NCBI RefSeq assembly: GCF_030249845.1
Contig: NZ_JANURM010000003.1
Coordinates: forward strand, 62,001 to 126,000
Direction: 5' to 3'
Source of the DNA: Campylobacter gastrosuis
GTDB lineage: Bacteria > Campylobacterota > Campylobacteria > Campylobacterales > Campylobacteraceae
Length of the DNA: 64,000 bases
Positions 40,486 to 49,458 of this stretch are shown piece after piece (the first letter of the stretch is position 1; the number at the start of each line of letters is the position of its first letter). The notes under the pieces were generated by a model. That model did not search any database and was not told the DNA's origin. It was given only the letters and a program-made list of their open reading frames with translations. The position numbers and the translations under genes are program-made.

Positions 40486-40802
40486 ATAGACTTGATGAGA
40501 TAGCTAAAATGGCGATAGATGAGGTTAGTGCCGAGCTAAACAGCATTGATTTAATGCAAAAACCAGCTTACGAAATTCGCCAAAGCGATGAGAAAAAAGA
40601 GCCAGAAACACCGACAAATCAAGAAAATGTCGGCAGCGAAGAGATATTTTTAAACAACCTAAATGAGCGAATTGAGGTGCTTTTTGAGGGGCTAAATCAA
40701 ACTCCAAAGCAAAATTTAGAACACAGGCTAGACCTTACGTTAAGGTTTTTAGAATTCGCCCTTGCTAGCATTCAAAACAGACTTGACAATCTTAAAAAAT
40801 AG
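40482..40802 (+). CDS. ciaD: CiaD-like protein
   Basis: This 106-residue acidic soluble protein precedes cca and purU, as Cj0788 (CiaD) does in C. jejuni as I recall it. The C-terminal half (IFLNNLNERIEVLFEGL, then HRLDLTLRFLEFALA) resembles the conserved end of that family; the N-terminus (MNRLDEIAKMAIDEVSAEL) is also similar. CiaD is a secreted effector that aids host-cell invasion in C. jejuni. Whether this shorter homologue is secreted is unknown. Database annotation sometimes names the family as 2-oxoglutarate:acceptor oxidoreductase without support from the sequence. Confidence 0.55.
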   Translation: MNRLDEIAKMAIDEVSAELNSIDLMQKPAYEIRQSDEKKEPETPTNQENVGSEEIFLNNLNERIEVLFEGLNQTPKQNLEHRLDLTLRFLEFALASIQNRLDNLKK

Positions 40803-41877
40803 CGATTTAGAGCTACTTAAAGAGCATTTCTCGCCCCACACAAAACGCATTTATCTAGTCGGCGGTTGCGTTAGAGATGCGTTTTTGGGGCGAGAGAGTA
40901 GCGATTTTGATGTTGAAATTTTTGACATTGATATTTTAAAATTTGATGAAATTATGCAAAAACTCGGTGCAAACGGCGTTGGCAAGAGTTTTTTTATCTA
41001 TAAATTTAAAAATATTGACATTGGGTTAGGCAGGATTGAGAGCAAAACTGGGCAAAAACACACCGATTTTAGCGTGAGTTTGACGCAGGACGAGCGAACT
41101 GCCTCAAAGCGTAGAGATTTTACGATAAATAGCATAATGATAAATTTATTTGATGGCAAAGTGCTTGATTTTTGGGGCGGTTTGGCTGATTTAAGGGCTA
41201 AAATTTTACGCCACATTGATGATGAAAAATTTGTTGAAGACCCACTTCGTGTGCTTCGTGGCGTGCAGTTTTGTGCTAGATTTAATCTAAAAATTGCCCC
41301 AAAAACCATTAAATTAATGAAAAATTTAAGTCTTGATAATTTAAGCAAAGATAGAGTTAGCACAGAGCTTTTAAAATTTTTTAAAGCCCCATTTTTAGAG
41401 GTTGGTGCTTTTTATTTAGAAAAACTTGGGCTTTTAAAAACCATTTTTAATGCCAAAATTCCAGATTTTGATGCTTTTTTAAATTTGGTAAAAAACGCAA
41501 AAAAATTTATAAAAGATGAGCGATTATTTTTTTATCTATTGGCAAATTTTGCAAATATTAATTTAGAGGCGACAGCTAGAAATTTAAACTTGCCAAAAAG
41601 TTATTTTTTATTAAAAGATGAGCCGTTTTTTATTGGCGAGATAAGCGATGAAAATTTAGCTACAATAGCCCTAAAAAAGCCCTTAAATTCGTGGCTAGGT
41701 TGCTATGATGAAGGACGCATAAAAAGGGCAAAAGAGCTTGGAATTTACGAGCAAAAAATCAGCTTTAATCCACAAGAGCTTGTAAAAAGTGGCTTAAAAG
41801 GCGATTTATTAAAACAAGAGATTAATCGTTTAAAAGAGCGTGAAATCGCAAAATTTTTAGCACACAAAAGCCTATAA
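40762..41877 (+). CDS. cca: CCA-adding tRNA nucleotidyltransferase / polyA-polymerase family
   Basis: The enzyme adds or repairs the 3' CCA of tRNAs. Class II nucleotidyltransferase motifs are clear: YLVGGCVRDAFLG and the catalytic SDFDVEIF, followed by RRDFTINSIMIN and the DPLRVLRGVQFCARF motif. No ATG exists at the 5' end. A TTG at 40762 (371 residues) or at 40783 would both overlap the ciaD-like gene, and the exact start is uncertain. One in-window tRNA (Leu) already encodes CCA, so repair may be the main job. Confidence 0.9.
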   Translation: MLAFKTDLTILKNSDLELLKEHFSPHTKRIYLVGGCVRDAFLGRESSDFDVEIFDIDILKFDEIMQKLGANGVGKSFFIYKFKNIDIGLGRIESKTGQKHTDFSVSLTQDERTASKRRDFTINSIMINLFDGKVLDFWGGLADLRAKILRHIDDEKFVEDPLRVLRGVQFCARFNLKIAPKTIKLMKNLSLDNLSKDRVSTELLKFFKAPFLEVGAFYLEKLGLLKTIFNAKIPDFDAFLNLVKNAKKFIKDERLFFYLLANFANINLEATARNLNLPKSYFLLKDEPFFIGEISDENLATIALKKPLNSWLGCYDEGRIKRAKELGIYEQKISFNPQELVKSGLKGDLLKQEINRLKEREIAKFLAHKSL

Positions 41878-41932
41878 TAAGCCCAAATTTGCTAAAATCA
41901 GCCATTTTTATTTTAATCTTAAAGGCGAGCGA

Positions 41933-42766
41933 GTGAGCGAGTATATCTTAAAGATAAAATGTGCCGATGAAAAGGGCTTAATCTACCGAATTTCAGACAT
42001 TGTTTTTAAAAATAGGCTAAATATTCAAACTAACAACGAGTTTGTTGATAAGCAAAATAAAATGTTTTTTATGCGTGCTGAGCTTAGCGGAGAGCTAAAT
42101 GAGAGTGAATTTTGTGGCACTCTTGAAGCTGTTTTGCCTAGCGGTGCTGTTGTTAGCTGTGCTAAAAAAACAAAAAAAGATATCATAATTTTAGCTACAA
42201 AAGAGAGTCATTGTTTAGGTGATTTACTCATAAAATTTGATAGTGGCGAACTAAATGCAAATATCGTAGCAGTCATAGCAAATCACGAAATTTTAAAAAG
42301 CCTAGTTGAGCGTTTTAATATACCTTTTGAGTTTGTTAGTGCTGAGGGTTTAAGCAGAGAAGCACACGAAGAGGCAGTGCTAAACGTGATGAGTAAATAT
42401 AGTTTTAAATACGCAGTTTTAGCAAAATATATGAGAATTTTAACCCCAAATTTCGTAGCCCACTACCCAAATCAAATCATAAACATTCATCACTCGTTTT
42501 TACCAGCTTTCATCGGAGCAAATCCATACAAACAAGCATATGAGCGTGGCGTAAAAATTATCGGTGCAACCGCTCACTTTGTCAATGAAAACCTTGATGA
42601 AGGCCCGATAATCACGCAAGATGTCATAAATGTAAATCACGAAATGAGCTGGCAAGATATGCAGCGTGCTGGTAGGGCGTGTGAGAAAAACGTCCTAGCA
42701 AAGGCGCTTGACTTAGCCCTTGAAGATAGGCTTTTTATAAATGAAAATAAGGTCGTGATTTTTTAA
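41933..42766 (+). CDS. purU: Formyltetrahydrofolate deformylase
   Basis: This 277-residue enzyme hydrolyses 10-formyl-THF to formate and THF, balancing one-carbon pools. It starts at a GTG preceded by AAAGGCGAG. An N-terminal ACT domain (residues 1-80, beginning YILKIKCADEKGLIYRIS) is followed by a formyltransferase domain with the catalytic INIHHSFLPAF and the LDEGPII motif. The trmL gene begins on the last base of the stop. Confidence 0.95.
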   Translation: MSEYILKIKCADEKGLIYRISDIVFKNRLNIQTNNEFVDKQNKMFFMRAELSGELNESEFCGTLEAVLPSGAVVSCAKKTKKDIIILATKESHCLGDLLIKFDSGELNANIVAVIANHEILKSLVERFNIPFEFVSAEGLSREAHEEAVLNVMSKYSFKYAVLAKYMRILTPNFVAHYPNQIINIHHSFLPAFIGANPYKQAYERGVKIIGATAHFVNENLDEGPIITQDVINVNHEMSWQDMQRAGRACEKNVLAKALDLALEDRLFINENKVVIF

Positions 42767-43245
42767 TGTTTAACATCGTCCTAGTTAGCCCTCAAATCCC
42801 ACAAAACACCGGAGCTATCGGCAGAATGTGTGTAAATGCAAACCTAAAACTGCATATTATTAAACCAACCATTTTTGATTTAAGCGAAAAAGCAGTAAGG
42901 CGCGCTGGGCTTGATTACTGGCAGAGCCTAAATCCCGTTATTTGGGAGAGTTTAGATGATTTTTTAGATAAAAATTTAGCCTACAAAGATAGATTTTTTT
43001 TCGCCACGACAAAGACAAACGAGCTTTATTTTAACGCAAAATTTCAAAGTGGCGACTTTATATTTTTTGGCGGCGAAAGCACTGGACTGCCAAGCCACCT
43101 TATGGATTTAACCCCACAAAATAAGATAACAATCCCAATGGGTAAAAATGGCAGAAGCCTAAATTTAGCGATGAGTGTTGGCATTGTCGCTTATGAAGCC
43201 ATACGCCAAAATATCGGCGAATTTGATTTTAGGGAGAGTGTATGA
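42766..43245 (+). CDS. trmL: tRNA (cytidine/uridine-34-2'-O)-methyltransferase, SPOUT family
   Basis: This 159-residue trefoil-knot methyltransferase modifies the wobble base of tRNA-Leu isoacceptors. Motifs: NIVLVSPQIPQNTGAIGRM at the start, FFGGESTGLP, and the knot IPMGKNGRSLNLAMSVGIV. It is co-transcribed between purU and the EEP nuclease gene with overlaps on both sides. Confidence 0.93.
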   Translation: MFNIVLVSPQIPQNTGAIGRMCVNANLKLHIIKPTIFDLSEKAVRRAGLDYWQSLNPVIWESLDDFLDKNLAYKDRFFFATTKTNELYFNAKFQSGDFIFFGGESTGLPSHLMDLTPQNKITIPMGKNGRSLNLAMSVGIVAYEAIRQNIGEFDFRESV

Positions 43246-44126
43246 GAGCCATTTTTTTCACGCTAATTTTTTGCGTTTTTGCCATTTCTGACACGCTAAA
43301 AATCGCAACTTATAATGTTGAGAATTTATTTGATGATAAGCTTAACGGCAACGAATACAAGGACTTTAAAACTGGCTGGGGCAGGGCTGAGTATGAAAAT
43401 AAGCTAAAAAACATAAAATTTGCCATAAATGCCATAAATGCCGATATTATCGCATTAGAGGAGATTGAAAACGAAGCGGTTTTAAAGGACTTAATCAAAG
43501 GCACAGATTATAAATTTACTAGCTTTTGCTCACCTTTTAACTCGCCAGTCGGACTAGGTATAATCTCAAAGATAAAACCAAGCTCAAAGCCCCAATGTAT
43601 CGGTGTAAAAGGGGTAAAAACAAGAGATATTTTAAGGCAAGAATTTAGCCTAAATGGCAAAAAATTTAGCATTTTTGTAAATCACTTCCCAGCCTTTAAA
43701 AACGGCTTAGCCGTGCAAGAAAAGACCGCAAGAGTGCTGTTTGACGCTCTAAATTCGCAAAATTACGCAATAGCACTTGGCGATTTTAACACCCCGTTTG
43801 GCAAAAAAAATGTCCTAACGCCAATTGAAATTAACCAAAAATTTACAAATTTATGGCGTGAATTAGAGCCAAAAGAGCGTTTTAGCTTCGTTGGTTACGG
43901 CAAAAAACGGGCGATTGACCACGTGCTTTTATCGCCAGATTTTTTTAATGGCGAGTTGTTTTATGTTTGCAAAAGTTTTGGAGTTTTCAAAGATGGCTTA
44001 GTTGATGAAAATAACGAAGCCAAAGTAGATGAAAACGGCAAAAATTTATACTCAGACCACCTGCCTTTAATCTTTGAAATTTCAGATGAAAAGAGCAAGG
44101 CGTGTGGCTTTTTTAGTAGGTTTTGA
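43242..44126 (+). CDS. Secreted or periplasmic endonuclease/exonuclease/phosphatase (EEP) family protein
   Basis: This 294-residue protein has a signal peptide (AIFFTLIFCVFAIS) and then an EEP/DNase I-like fold. Visible catalytic parts are TYNVENLFD, the metal Glu in IIALEEIEN, FVNHFPAFKNG, the LGDFNTPFG Asp/Asn pair and the C-terminal YSDHLPLIFEI. It shares the fold, but not close similarity, with CdtB farther along the window. Likely an extracytoplasmic nuclease or phosphatase; substrate not known. It overlaps trmL by 4 nt. Confidence 0.85.
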   Translation: MRAIFFTLIFCVFAISDTLKIATYNVENLFDDKLNGNEYKDFKTGWGRAEYENKLKNIKFAINAINADIIALEEIENEAVLKDLIKGTDYKFTSFCSPFNSPVGLGIISKIKPSSKPQCIGVKGVKTRDILRQEFSLNGKKFSIFVNHFPAFKNGLAVQEKTARVLFDALNSQNYAIALGDFNTPFGKKNVLTPIEINQKFTNLWRELEPKERFSFVGYGKKRAIDHVLLSPDFFNGELFYVCKSFGVFKDGLVDENNEAKVDENGKNLYSDHLPLIFEISDEKSKACGFFSRF

Positions 44127-44254
44127 TGAAATTTTTAGACACTTTTATGCTAGTAAGTTTCATCATTTTTATGGTGTTTTTGGTGCGTGGATTTGCACTT
44201 CAAATGCAAGATAGAAACGAAAAAAGAGAAAATTTTAAAAAGGGTAAAAAATGA
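44126..44254 (+). CDS. Small membrane protein, 42 aa
   Basis: An ATG sharing one base with the EEP gene stop opens a 42-residue frame: one membrane helix (TFMLVSFIIFMVFLVRGFAL) and a charged Lys/Arg/Glu-rich tail. Its TGA overlaps the glyS ATG by 4 nt, so it is translationally coupled on both sides, which argues for a real gene. No family recognised. AGGTTTTG is a weak ribosome-binding site. Confidence 0.6.
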   Translation: MKFLDTFMLVSFIIFMVFLVRGFALQMQDRNEKRENFKKGKK

Positions 44255-46266
44255 AAGAGTTATTGATTGAAATCGGCGTTGAGGAGCTACCTGCCATACC
44301 ATTTCTTAAAGAGTTGCCAAATATCAAGGCAAAGTGGCAGGCGATTTTAAGCGAGTATCGTTTAGAAAGCGAGTTTGATTTTTATTTCACGCCACGCCGT
44401 CTGGTATTTTTTCATAAAAATTTTAGCGAATTTCAAAGCGACACAAAAGCCGAATTTATCGGCGCACCAAGACACGTCGCCATTAAAGACGGCGCCTTTA
44501 CACCAGCTGCTTTGTCATTTGCTAAAAAGTGCGAAATTAGCCAGAATGAGCTAGTTTTTAAAGAGATTGATGGCAAAGATGTGCTGTTTTATGAGAAGCA
44601 AATCAAAGGTTTGCCGACACAAAATTTGCTTGGCGATATGATTGAAAAGTTCTTGCTTAGCCTAAATTTTGGCAAGTCAATGCGTTGGGGCAGGGGCGAG
44701 TTTGAGTTTATCCGCCCAGTTCGGTCGTTTTTATGCCTTTTTGGCGATAAAAACGTTGAGTTTAGCAAATTTGGCATTAAAAGCGAGGCATCAACCTATC
44801 CACACCGAAGCGTAGGCTATGAAAAAGTGCCTGTTTTAAACGCTAGTGATTATTTTAACGGCGCAAAAAATCGTGGCATTATTTTAAATCAAGATGAACG
44901 AAAATCAATCATCTTAGAGCAGTTTAAAAATTTAGAAAAAAGTGGCATAAGCATTGAAATTGACCCTGATTTATTAAACGAAGTCGTGGCAATCACTGAG
45001 TATCCAAACGCCCTTTTAGGCGAGTTTGAGAGCGAATTTTTAGCCGTGCCAAGCGAAGTAATTATCACCTCAATGAAAGAAAATCAACGCTACTTTCCAG
45101 TCTTTAAAGACGGCAAATTAGCAAATAAATTTGTAGTCGTTTCAAATGCGATCACCGATGATAACACGTTGATTATTAAGGGTAACCAAAAGGTTTTACG
45201 AGCTAGGCTTAGTGATGCAGTGTTTTTTTGGCAAAGCGATTTAGCTAGCGATTTTAGTCCAGAAAAGCTAAAAAACATCACCTATCTAAAAGAGCTTGGC
45301 TCAATGTATGATAAAGAGCTTCGTGAGCTAAAAATCGCCGAAATTTTAGCCAAACGATACGAAAAAGCCCTTCTTAGCGAGGTCGGAGCGGACTTTAAAG
45401 ACAAGCTAAAACGAGCTGTAATGCTAAGCAAAGCTGACTTAACAAGTGCTATGGTTTATGAATTTACCGAGCTTGAAGGCATTATGGGGCATTACTACGC
45501 AAGGGCAAAGGGCGAGAGCGAAGCGGTTGTAATGGCGATAAAAGAGCAGTATCTGCCAGACGGCGAGGGCTCAGCCGTGCCTAGCTCGGTATTTAGTGCT
45601 GTCGTCGCACTTGCAAATAAACTTGACACGCTTGTTGGGCTATTTAGTGTAGGCAAAATTCCAACCGGCACAAAAGACCCTTACGCCCTAAGACGCGCTG
45701 CAAACGGCGTGATAAAAATCGCAACTTCGCTAAATTTAGAGTTTGAAATTGATGAAATTTTAGGCGAAATTTCATCAAATTACGCCAAATTTGACCTAGC
45801 CGTGCTTAGAAATTTTATCCTTGATAGATTTTACACATTTTTTAGCACAAATCCATCAATCATCAAATCCTGCCTAAACAGCGATGAAAGAGAGATTTTA
45901 CGCCTTTTTGAAAATATCAACGCCCTTGATAAAATCTCAAACGAGCCATCATTTAAAGAGAATTTCTCCACCTTCAAACGCCTTGCAAATATCATCAAAG
46001 ATAGCCAAATCACAAGTGTTGATGAGAGTTTAATTGGCAATGAATTTGAAAAAGCCCTAAATGATAGTTTTAAGGGGCTAAAAGGTGGCGACGCACACTC
46101 AAAATTAAGCGGACTTTTTGGCTTAAAACCGCAAATTGACGCATTTTTTGATAACGTAATGATAAACGCCGATGAGCCAAAAATCAAGGCAAATCGTATC
46201 GCAATCATCGGTCAAATTTACAATGAATTTCTAAAAATCGCCGACATAAAAGAGATTAGTTTGTAA
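44251..46266 (+). CDS. glyS: Glycyl-tRNA synthetase beta subunit
   Basis: This 671-residue subunit of the alpha2-beta2 bacterial enzyme begins LLIEIGVEELPAIPF. It contains the FTPRRLVFF, KSMRWGRGEFEFIRPVR and MKENQRYFPVF segments and the HD-like DKLDTLVGLFSVGKIPTGTKDPYALRR region. Length is standard. The alpha subunit (glyQ) is elsewhere. A strong terminator follows. Confidence 0.96.
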   Translation: MKELLIEIGVEELPAIPFLKELPNIKAKWQAILSEYRLESEFDFYFTPRRLVFFHKNFSEFQSDTKAEFIGAPRHVAIKDGAFTPAALSFAKKCEISQNELVFKEIDGKDVLFYEKQIKGLPTQNLLGDMIEKFLLSLNFGKSMRWGRGEFEFIRPVRSFLCLFGDKNVEFSKFGIKSEASTYPHRSVGYEKVPVLNASDYFNGAKNRGIILNQDERKSIILEQFKNLEKSGISIEIDPDLLNEVVAITEYPNALLGEFESEFLAVPSEVIITSMKENQRYFPVFKDGKLANKFVVVSNAITDDNTLIIKGNQKVLRARLSDAVFFWQSDLASDFSPEKLKNITYLKELGSMYDKELRELKIAEILAKRYEKALLSEVGADFKDKLKRAVMLSKADLTSAMVYEFTELEGIMGHYYARAKGESEAVVMAIKEQYLPDGEGSAVPSSVFSAVVALANKLDTLVGLFSVGKIPTGTKDPYALRRAANGVIKIATSLNLEFEIDEILGEISSNYAKFDLAVLRNFILDRFYTFFSTNPSIIKSCLNSDEREILRLFENINALDKISNEPSFKENFSTFKRLANIIKDSQITSVDESLIGNEFEKALNDSFKGLKGGDAHSKLSGLFGLKPQIDAFFDNVMINADEPKIKANRIAIIGQIYNEFLKIADIKEISL

Positions 46267-46273
46267 GCACAAA

Positions 46274-46299
46274 ACGCCCATTTATTTACAAATGGGCGT
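46274..46299 (+). terminator. Terminator after glyS
   Basis: ACGCCCATTT and AAATGGGCGT form a 10-bp stem with a 6-nt loop just after the glyS stop. Confidence 0.75.
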
Positions 46300-46423
46300 A
46301 AATTTAGCACGATTTGGCGATTTTAAGGGCAAAAAGATTAAATTTATAGCCTAAGCAAAATCAAAAACATTTATTTTTGCTAAGATTTATCCGTAAATCA
46401 AAGCTAAAACGCCGATTTTGATC

Positions 46424-47056
46424 TTATTTTTTAGGCTTTTTAAACCCACACAAATCGCCCAAAATGCACTCACTACACTTTGGATTAATAGCCTTGCAAG
46501 TATAACGCCCAAAAAGCACCATTGCCTGATGAAGTTTGCCTAGCTCCGTTTTAAAGGCGTTTTTTAGGTCTATCTCGGTCTTTTCTGGCGTTTTTGCACG
46601 GCTTAAATCAAGTCTGTTTGCCACCCTAAACACGTGCGTATCAACAGCCATTACATTTGCCCCCACCGCTTCAAGAAGCACGACATTTGCGGTCTTTTGT
46701 CCAACTCCTGCAAGTGATTTTAAGCTACTTTCATCAAGTGGGATTTTACCGCCAAAATCAGCCACAACGCTCTTTGCCATTTTTATTAGATTTGTGGCTT
46801 TGTTATTAAAAAAACTGCACGAATTTATTAAAATTTTCACACTCGCTAGATTTGCATTTGCTAGCTCAGCCACGCTCGGATACGCCCTAAATAGCTCTGG
46901 CGTGATTAGATTTACACGCTTATCCGTGCATTGTGCCGAGAGCATTACACAGACTAAAAGCTCGTATTCATCACGCCATTTTAGCTCACTCTTTGCATCC
47001 TTAAAATGCTCCAAAAGCCGTGATTTTATAAGTTTTATTCTTGTTTTTTTATCCAT
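46424..47056 (-). CDS. nth: Endonuclease III
   Basis: This 210-residue DNA glycosylase/AP lyase removes oxidised pyrimidines. The helix-hairpin-helix LAGVGQKTANVVL carries the catalytic Lys, and VDTHVFRV carries the catalytic Asp. The C-terminal CKAINPKCSECILGDLC holds the four Cys of the [4Fe-4S] cluster. It lies 2 nt downstream of vapD on the same strand. Confidence 0.96.
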   Translation of the reverse strand: MDKKTRIKLIKSRLLEHFKDAKSELKWRDEYELLVCVMLSAQCTDKRVNLITPELFRAYPSVAELANANLASVKILINSCSFFNNKATNLIKMAKSVVADFGGKIPLDESSLKSLAGVGQKTANVVLLEAVGANVMAVDTHVFRVANRLDLSRAKTPEKTEIDLKNAFKTELGKLHQAMVLFGRYTCKAINPKCSECILGDLCGFKKPKK

Positions 47057-47058
47057 TT

Positions 47059-47346
47059 TTATAAAACAACTTTTACAGCAGGCATTAAATCGTTATTCTC
47101 CTCAATTTTTAGCATTCGCACATCTTTTACGCAGTTGGCAAAATTTGGCATTTGTTTGGCTAAAATTTGCACCGTAGCTACGCAGGTTACAGCATTTATT
47201 GTCTCGTCGCCAAAATACGCGCTCCCCTGCTGCCATTTAAAGCCGTGTTGCTCCATAAATTTACGTATCTCGCCATATACTTTGGGCGGATTTGCCCCAT
47301 TTTCACTAAGATAATTTGCCTCAAACTCAAAAATTACAGCATACAT
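47059..47346 (-). CDS. vapD: VapD-family endoribonuclease (Cas2-like)
   Basis: This 95-residue protein matches virulence-associated protein D: YAVIFEFEANYLSENG at the start with the beta1 region, FKWQQGSAYFGDE, INAVTCVATVQ, and the C-terminal CVKDVRMLKIEENNDLMP. VapD of Haemophilus and Helicobacter is an RNase with a Cas2-type ferredoxin fold. No vapX-type antitoxin frame is seen next to it; hicB is 23 nt upstream. Start Met is the first in frame. Confidence 0.9.
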   Translation of the reverse strand: MYAVIFEFEANYLSENGANPPKVYGEIRKFMEQHGFKWQQGSAYFGDETINAVTCVATVQILAKQMPNFANCVKDVRMLKIEENNDLMPAVKVVL

Positions 47347-47369
47347 TTTGCCCCCTGTTTTTTTGCGAT

Positions 47370-47711
47370 TTATCCATTTAACGCCCTAATCACCGCATTT
47401 TGTATAAACTCCAAGCGATTTTTACTGACCTTATCTATCTCATCTACAAGCGATTTTGGTAAGTTTATTCGCACCTTTTTATCGCTTGGTTCTGGGATAA
47501 AGTCGCCATTTTCTAAAAGTGTTTCTATTGTTGCGTTAAATGCCTTTTCTAGCTCATCTATCGCTTCGCTTCTACTCTCGCCGTCGCCCCAAAACAAGGC
47601 AACTCCATTAAATTCAGGCATAAAAGCACCCCAGCCACCACCCTCATCATCAGGTATCTTTTTTATCTCTATTTTATATGGTAAATTTTGGTAATAACTC
47701 AAATCTTTCAT
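47370..47711 (-). CDS. hicB: HicB-type antitoxin
   Basis: This 113-residue protein has the partial RNase H-like HicB domain (YKIEIKKIPDDEGGGWGAFMPEF, split by conserved Gly/Trp, then SRSEAIDELEKAF). A C-terminal ribbon-helix-helix DNA-binding end follows (KVRINLPKSLVDEIDKVS). It should neutralise HicA and autoregulate the pair. It begins directly after the hicA stop. Confidence 0.9.
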   Translation of the reverse strand: MKDLSYYQNLPYKIEIKKIPDDEGGGWGAFMPEFNGVALFWGDGESRSEAIDELEKAFNATIETLLENGDFIPEPSDKKVRINLPKSLVDEIDKVSKNRLEFIQNAVIRALNG

Positions 47712-47933
47712 TTATACTCCTATCGTTTTTAAAACAAGTTTTACGTAAAATGCCTTTACAGGTCTATGATACGGTATAGTAATCGTATTAATCTCATCAC
47801 TAAAAATATGATGAGACCCCTTAACTCTGACTAGATTAAATCCATAAGTTTTAAGAACGCTTTCTATTAGTTCAAAGCGAACGTTATTAGGATTATTTTT
47901 CATATTTTGTATAATTTTTTCAATTTTTGACAA
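47712..47933 (-). CDS. hicA: HicA-type mRNA interferase toxin
   Basis: This 73-residue dsRBD-like toxin cleaves mRNA. It is preceded by a variable helix (NNPNNVRFELIESVLKTYGF), and the catalytic His lies in VKGSHHIFS, followed by ITIPYHRPVKAFYVKLVL. The full toxin-antitoxin order hicA-hicB is standard. AT-rich upstream DNA separates it from the divergent porin gene. Confidence 0.88.
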   Translation of the reverse strand: MSKIEKIIQNMKNNPNNVRFELIESVLKTYGFNLVRVKGSHHIFSDEINTITIPYHRPVKAFYVKLVLKTIGV

Positions 47934-48069
47934 ATTTTAGCCTTTTTTCTCGTAATTATACCAATTTTTTTATTTTCGGTAAATAATCGGTAACAAATTT
48001 TAAAATTTTAAGTCATTTTTAAATATTTTTCTAATACTATACCGCTACAACTTTTTAAAAGGAGAAAAA

Positions 48070-49350
48070 ATGAAATTAACAAAAGTTAGTTTAGCGGCTT
48101 TGGTTGCATTAGGTGCGTTTTCAAGCGTAGCATCAGCTACTCCACTTGAAGAGGCTATTAAAGATGTAGATGTTAGCGGATTTGCTAGATATAGATATGA
48201 TTACTCTACAAATAAATACACAGAGGGTAATCCATCAACAACAACAAAACACCACAAGTCAAATAGAGAAGATGCTGATGAAGGCACAGGCACAAACCAC
48301 AAATTTAAAATCGTAACAAACTTCAAAGCTACAATAGATGATAACTTCTATGCTGTTTTAGGTCTAAGATACAATGCTGGCGATAACACAGCAGCAAGAC
48401 AAGGCACTAACGGCGTTGGTGGCTATGATAACACAAACGTAAATAGCACATTTGGCGTTTATCAAGCTTATGTAGGCTACAAAGTGGGCAACACTGAAAT
48501 CACAGCTGGTAAGCAAGTGCTAGGCACATACTTTACAGATGATGAGGTAGGCACAGCGTTTAAGGTAGTAAATACTGATATCACTGGTCTAGCCCTAGCT
48601 GCTATCGCTGTTGATGCGTTTGAAAATTCAGGCGAAACAGATGGTGCTTTAATACCATTTGCTGGTGATAAGAACTACAAAACTGGTAACCTTTATGGCG
48701 TAGCTGCTATTGGCTCATATGATCCTATCGGTTTTCAACTATGGTATGCTACACTTGAAAACGTTGTAGATCTACTAGCTGTTGAGCTAAGTGCTGATGT
48801 AAAAGTAACAGATGATATCGGTATCAATGGTAAATTCCAATTTGTAAATAGTGATGCTGATAGCAAACTTAAAGAAACTGTCGCTACTTACAACGACGGT
48901 AAATTCTACGCTGCTGAGCTTGGCACAGAGCTATTTGGTGCTGACCTAAGTGCTGGCTATGTAGGCTGGAAAGCAAAAGAGAGAAATGGTGCTACTGGCA
49001 CAACAAGCTTCACTTATGAAGATCAAGGCTCACTAATCAGCCCAGCAGAGCAATTCTCTGATTATTTTGACTATACATTCGTAAATGGTAAAGGTAACTT
49101 CTGGTTTATCACAGCTGGTTATACACTTGATAAATTTAGACTTGGTGTTGATTATGTTCAAGGCTCTGTTAAACTTGCAGGAAATAACGGCAAAGAGAAA
49201 TACAAAGAGGTCGTGCCTAGCGTATCTTATGCATACAGCAAAAAGCTGAAATTCTCAACTTATTATTCAGCTGCTGAGCTTAAAAATAACGCTCAACAAG
49301 ATAAAGAGAAATCACAAAGATATAGATTTGAGGCTAGATACTCATTCTAA
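48070..49350 (+). CDS. Campylobacter major outer membrane porin (MOMP-type)
   Basis: This 426-residue outer membrane beta-barrel has a Sec signal ending ASATPLEEAIK. DVSGFARYRYDYS is the classic first strand. Further strands contain FGVYQAYVGYKVGNTEITAGKQ-like and GNFWFITAGYTLDKF segments, and the C-terminal FEARYSF ends in the Phe required for barrel assembly. Gly/Asn-rich loops around residues 40-65 and 280-310 are the surface-variable regions. It has a consistent codon bias with little of the A/T third-base scatter of its neighbours, fitting high expression. AAAAGGAG precedes the ATG; a TAATACTAT region around 48033 is the likely -10. Confidence 0.93.
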   Translation: MKLTKVSLAALVALGAFSSVASATPLEEAIKDVDVSGFARYRYDYSTNKYTEGNPSTTTKHHKSNREDADEGTGTNHKFKIVTNFKATIDDNFYAVLGLRYNAGDNTAARQGTNGVGGYDNTNVNSTFGVYQAYVGYKVGNTEITAGKQVLGTYFTDDEVGTAFKVVNTDITGLALAAIAVDAFENSGETDGALIPFAGDKNYKTGNLYGVAAIGSYDPIGFQLWYATLENVVDLLAVELSADVKVTDDIGINGKFQFVNSDADSKLKETVATYNDGKFYAAELGTELFGADLSAGYVGWKAKERNGATGTTSFTYEDQGSLISPAEQFSDYFDYTFVNGKGNFWFITAGYTLDKFRLGVDYVQGSVKLAGNNGKEKYKEVVPSVSYAYSKKLKFSTYYSAAELKNNAQQDKEKSQRYRFEARYSF

Positions 49351-49373
49351 TCTAGCTTAACGCTAAAAACCAC

Positions 49374-49400
49374 AGGGGCTTTTTAAAAGCCCCTTTTTTA
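49374..49400 (+). terminator. Terminator of the porin gene
   Basis: AGGGGCTTTT and AAAAGCCCCT form a perfect stem followed by T6, 24 bp after the stop codon. It is one of the clearest intrinsic terminators in the window. Confidence 0.85.
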
Positions 49401-49458
49401 TTTATACTAAATTTTAAAAATGCTATAATCTACCAAAATTTCACGACAAAGCCATTAA

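Noticed and set aside
40240..40802. 2-oxoglutarate:acceptor oxidoreductase function for the ciaD-like gene
   Set aside because: The 106-residue protein has no cofactor motif or resemblance to an oxidoreductase subunit; that name is an annotation habit.
43242..44126. Second CdtB homologue
   Set aside because: It shares the DNase I/EEP fold motifs only; length, spacing and sequence do not match CdtB, and no cdtA/cdtC-like genes adjoin it.
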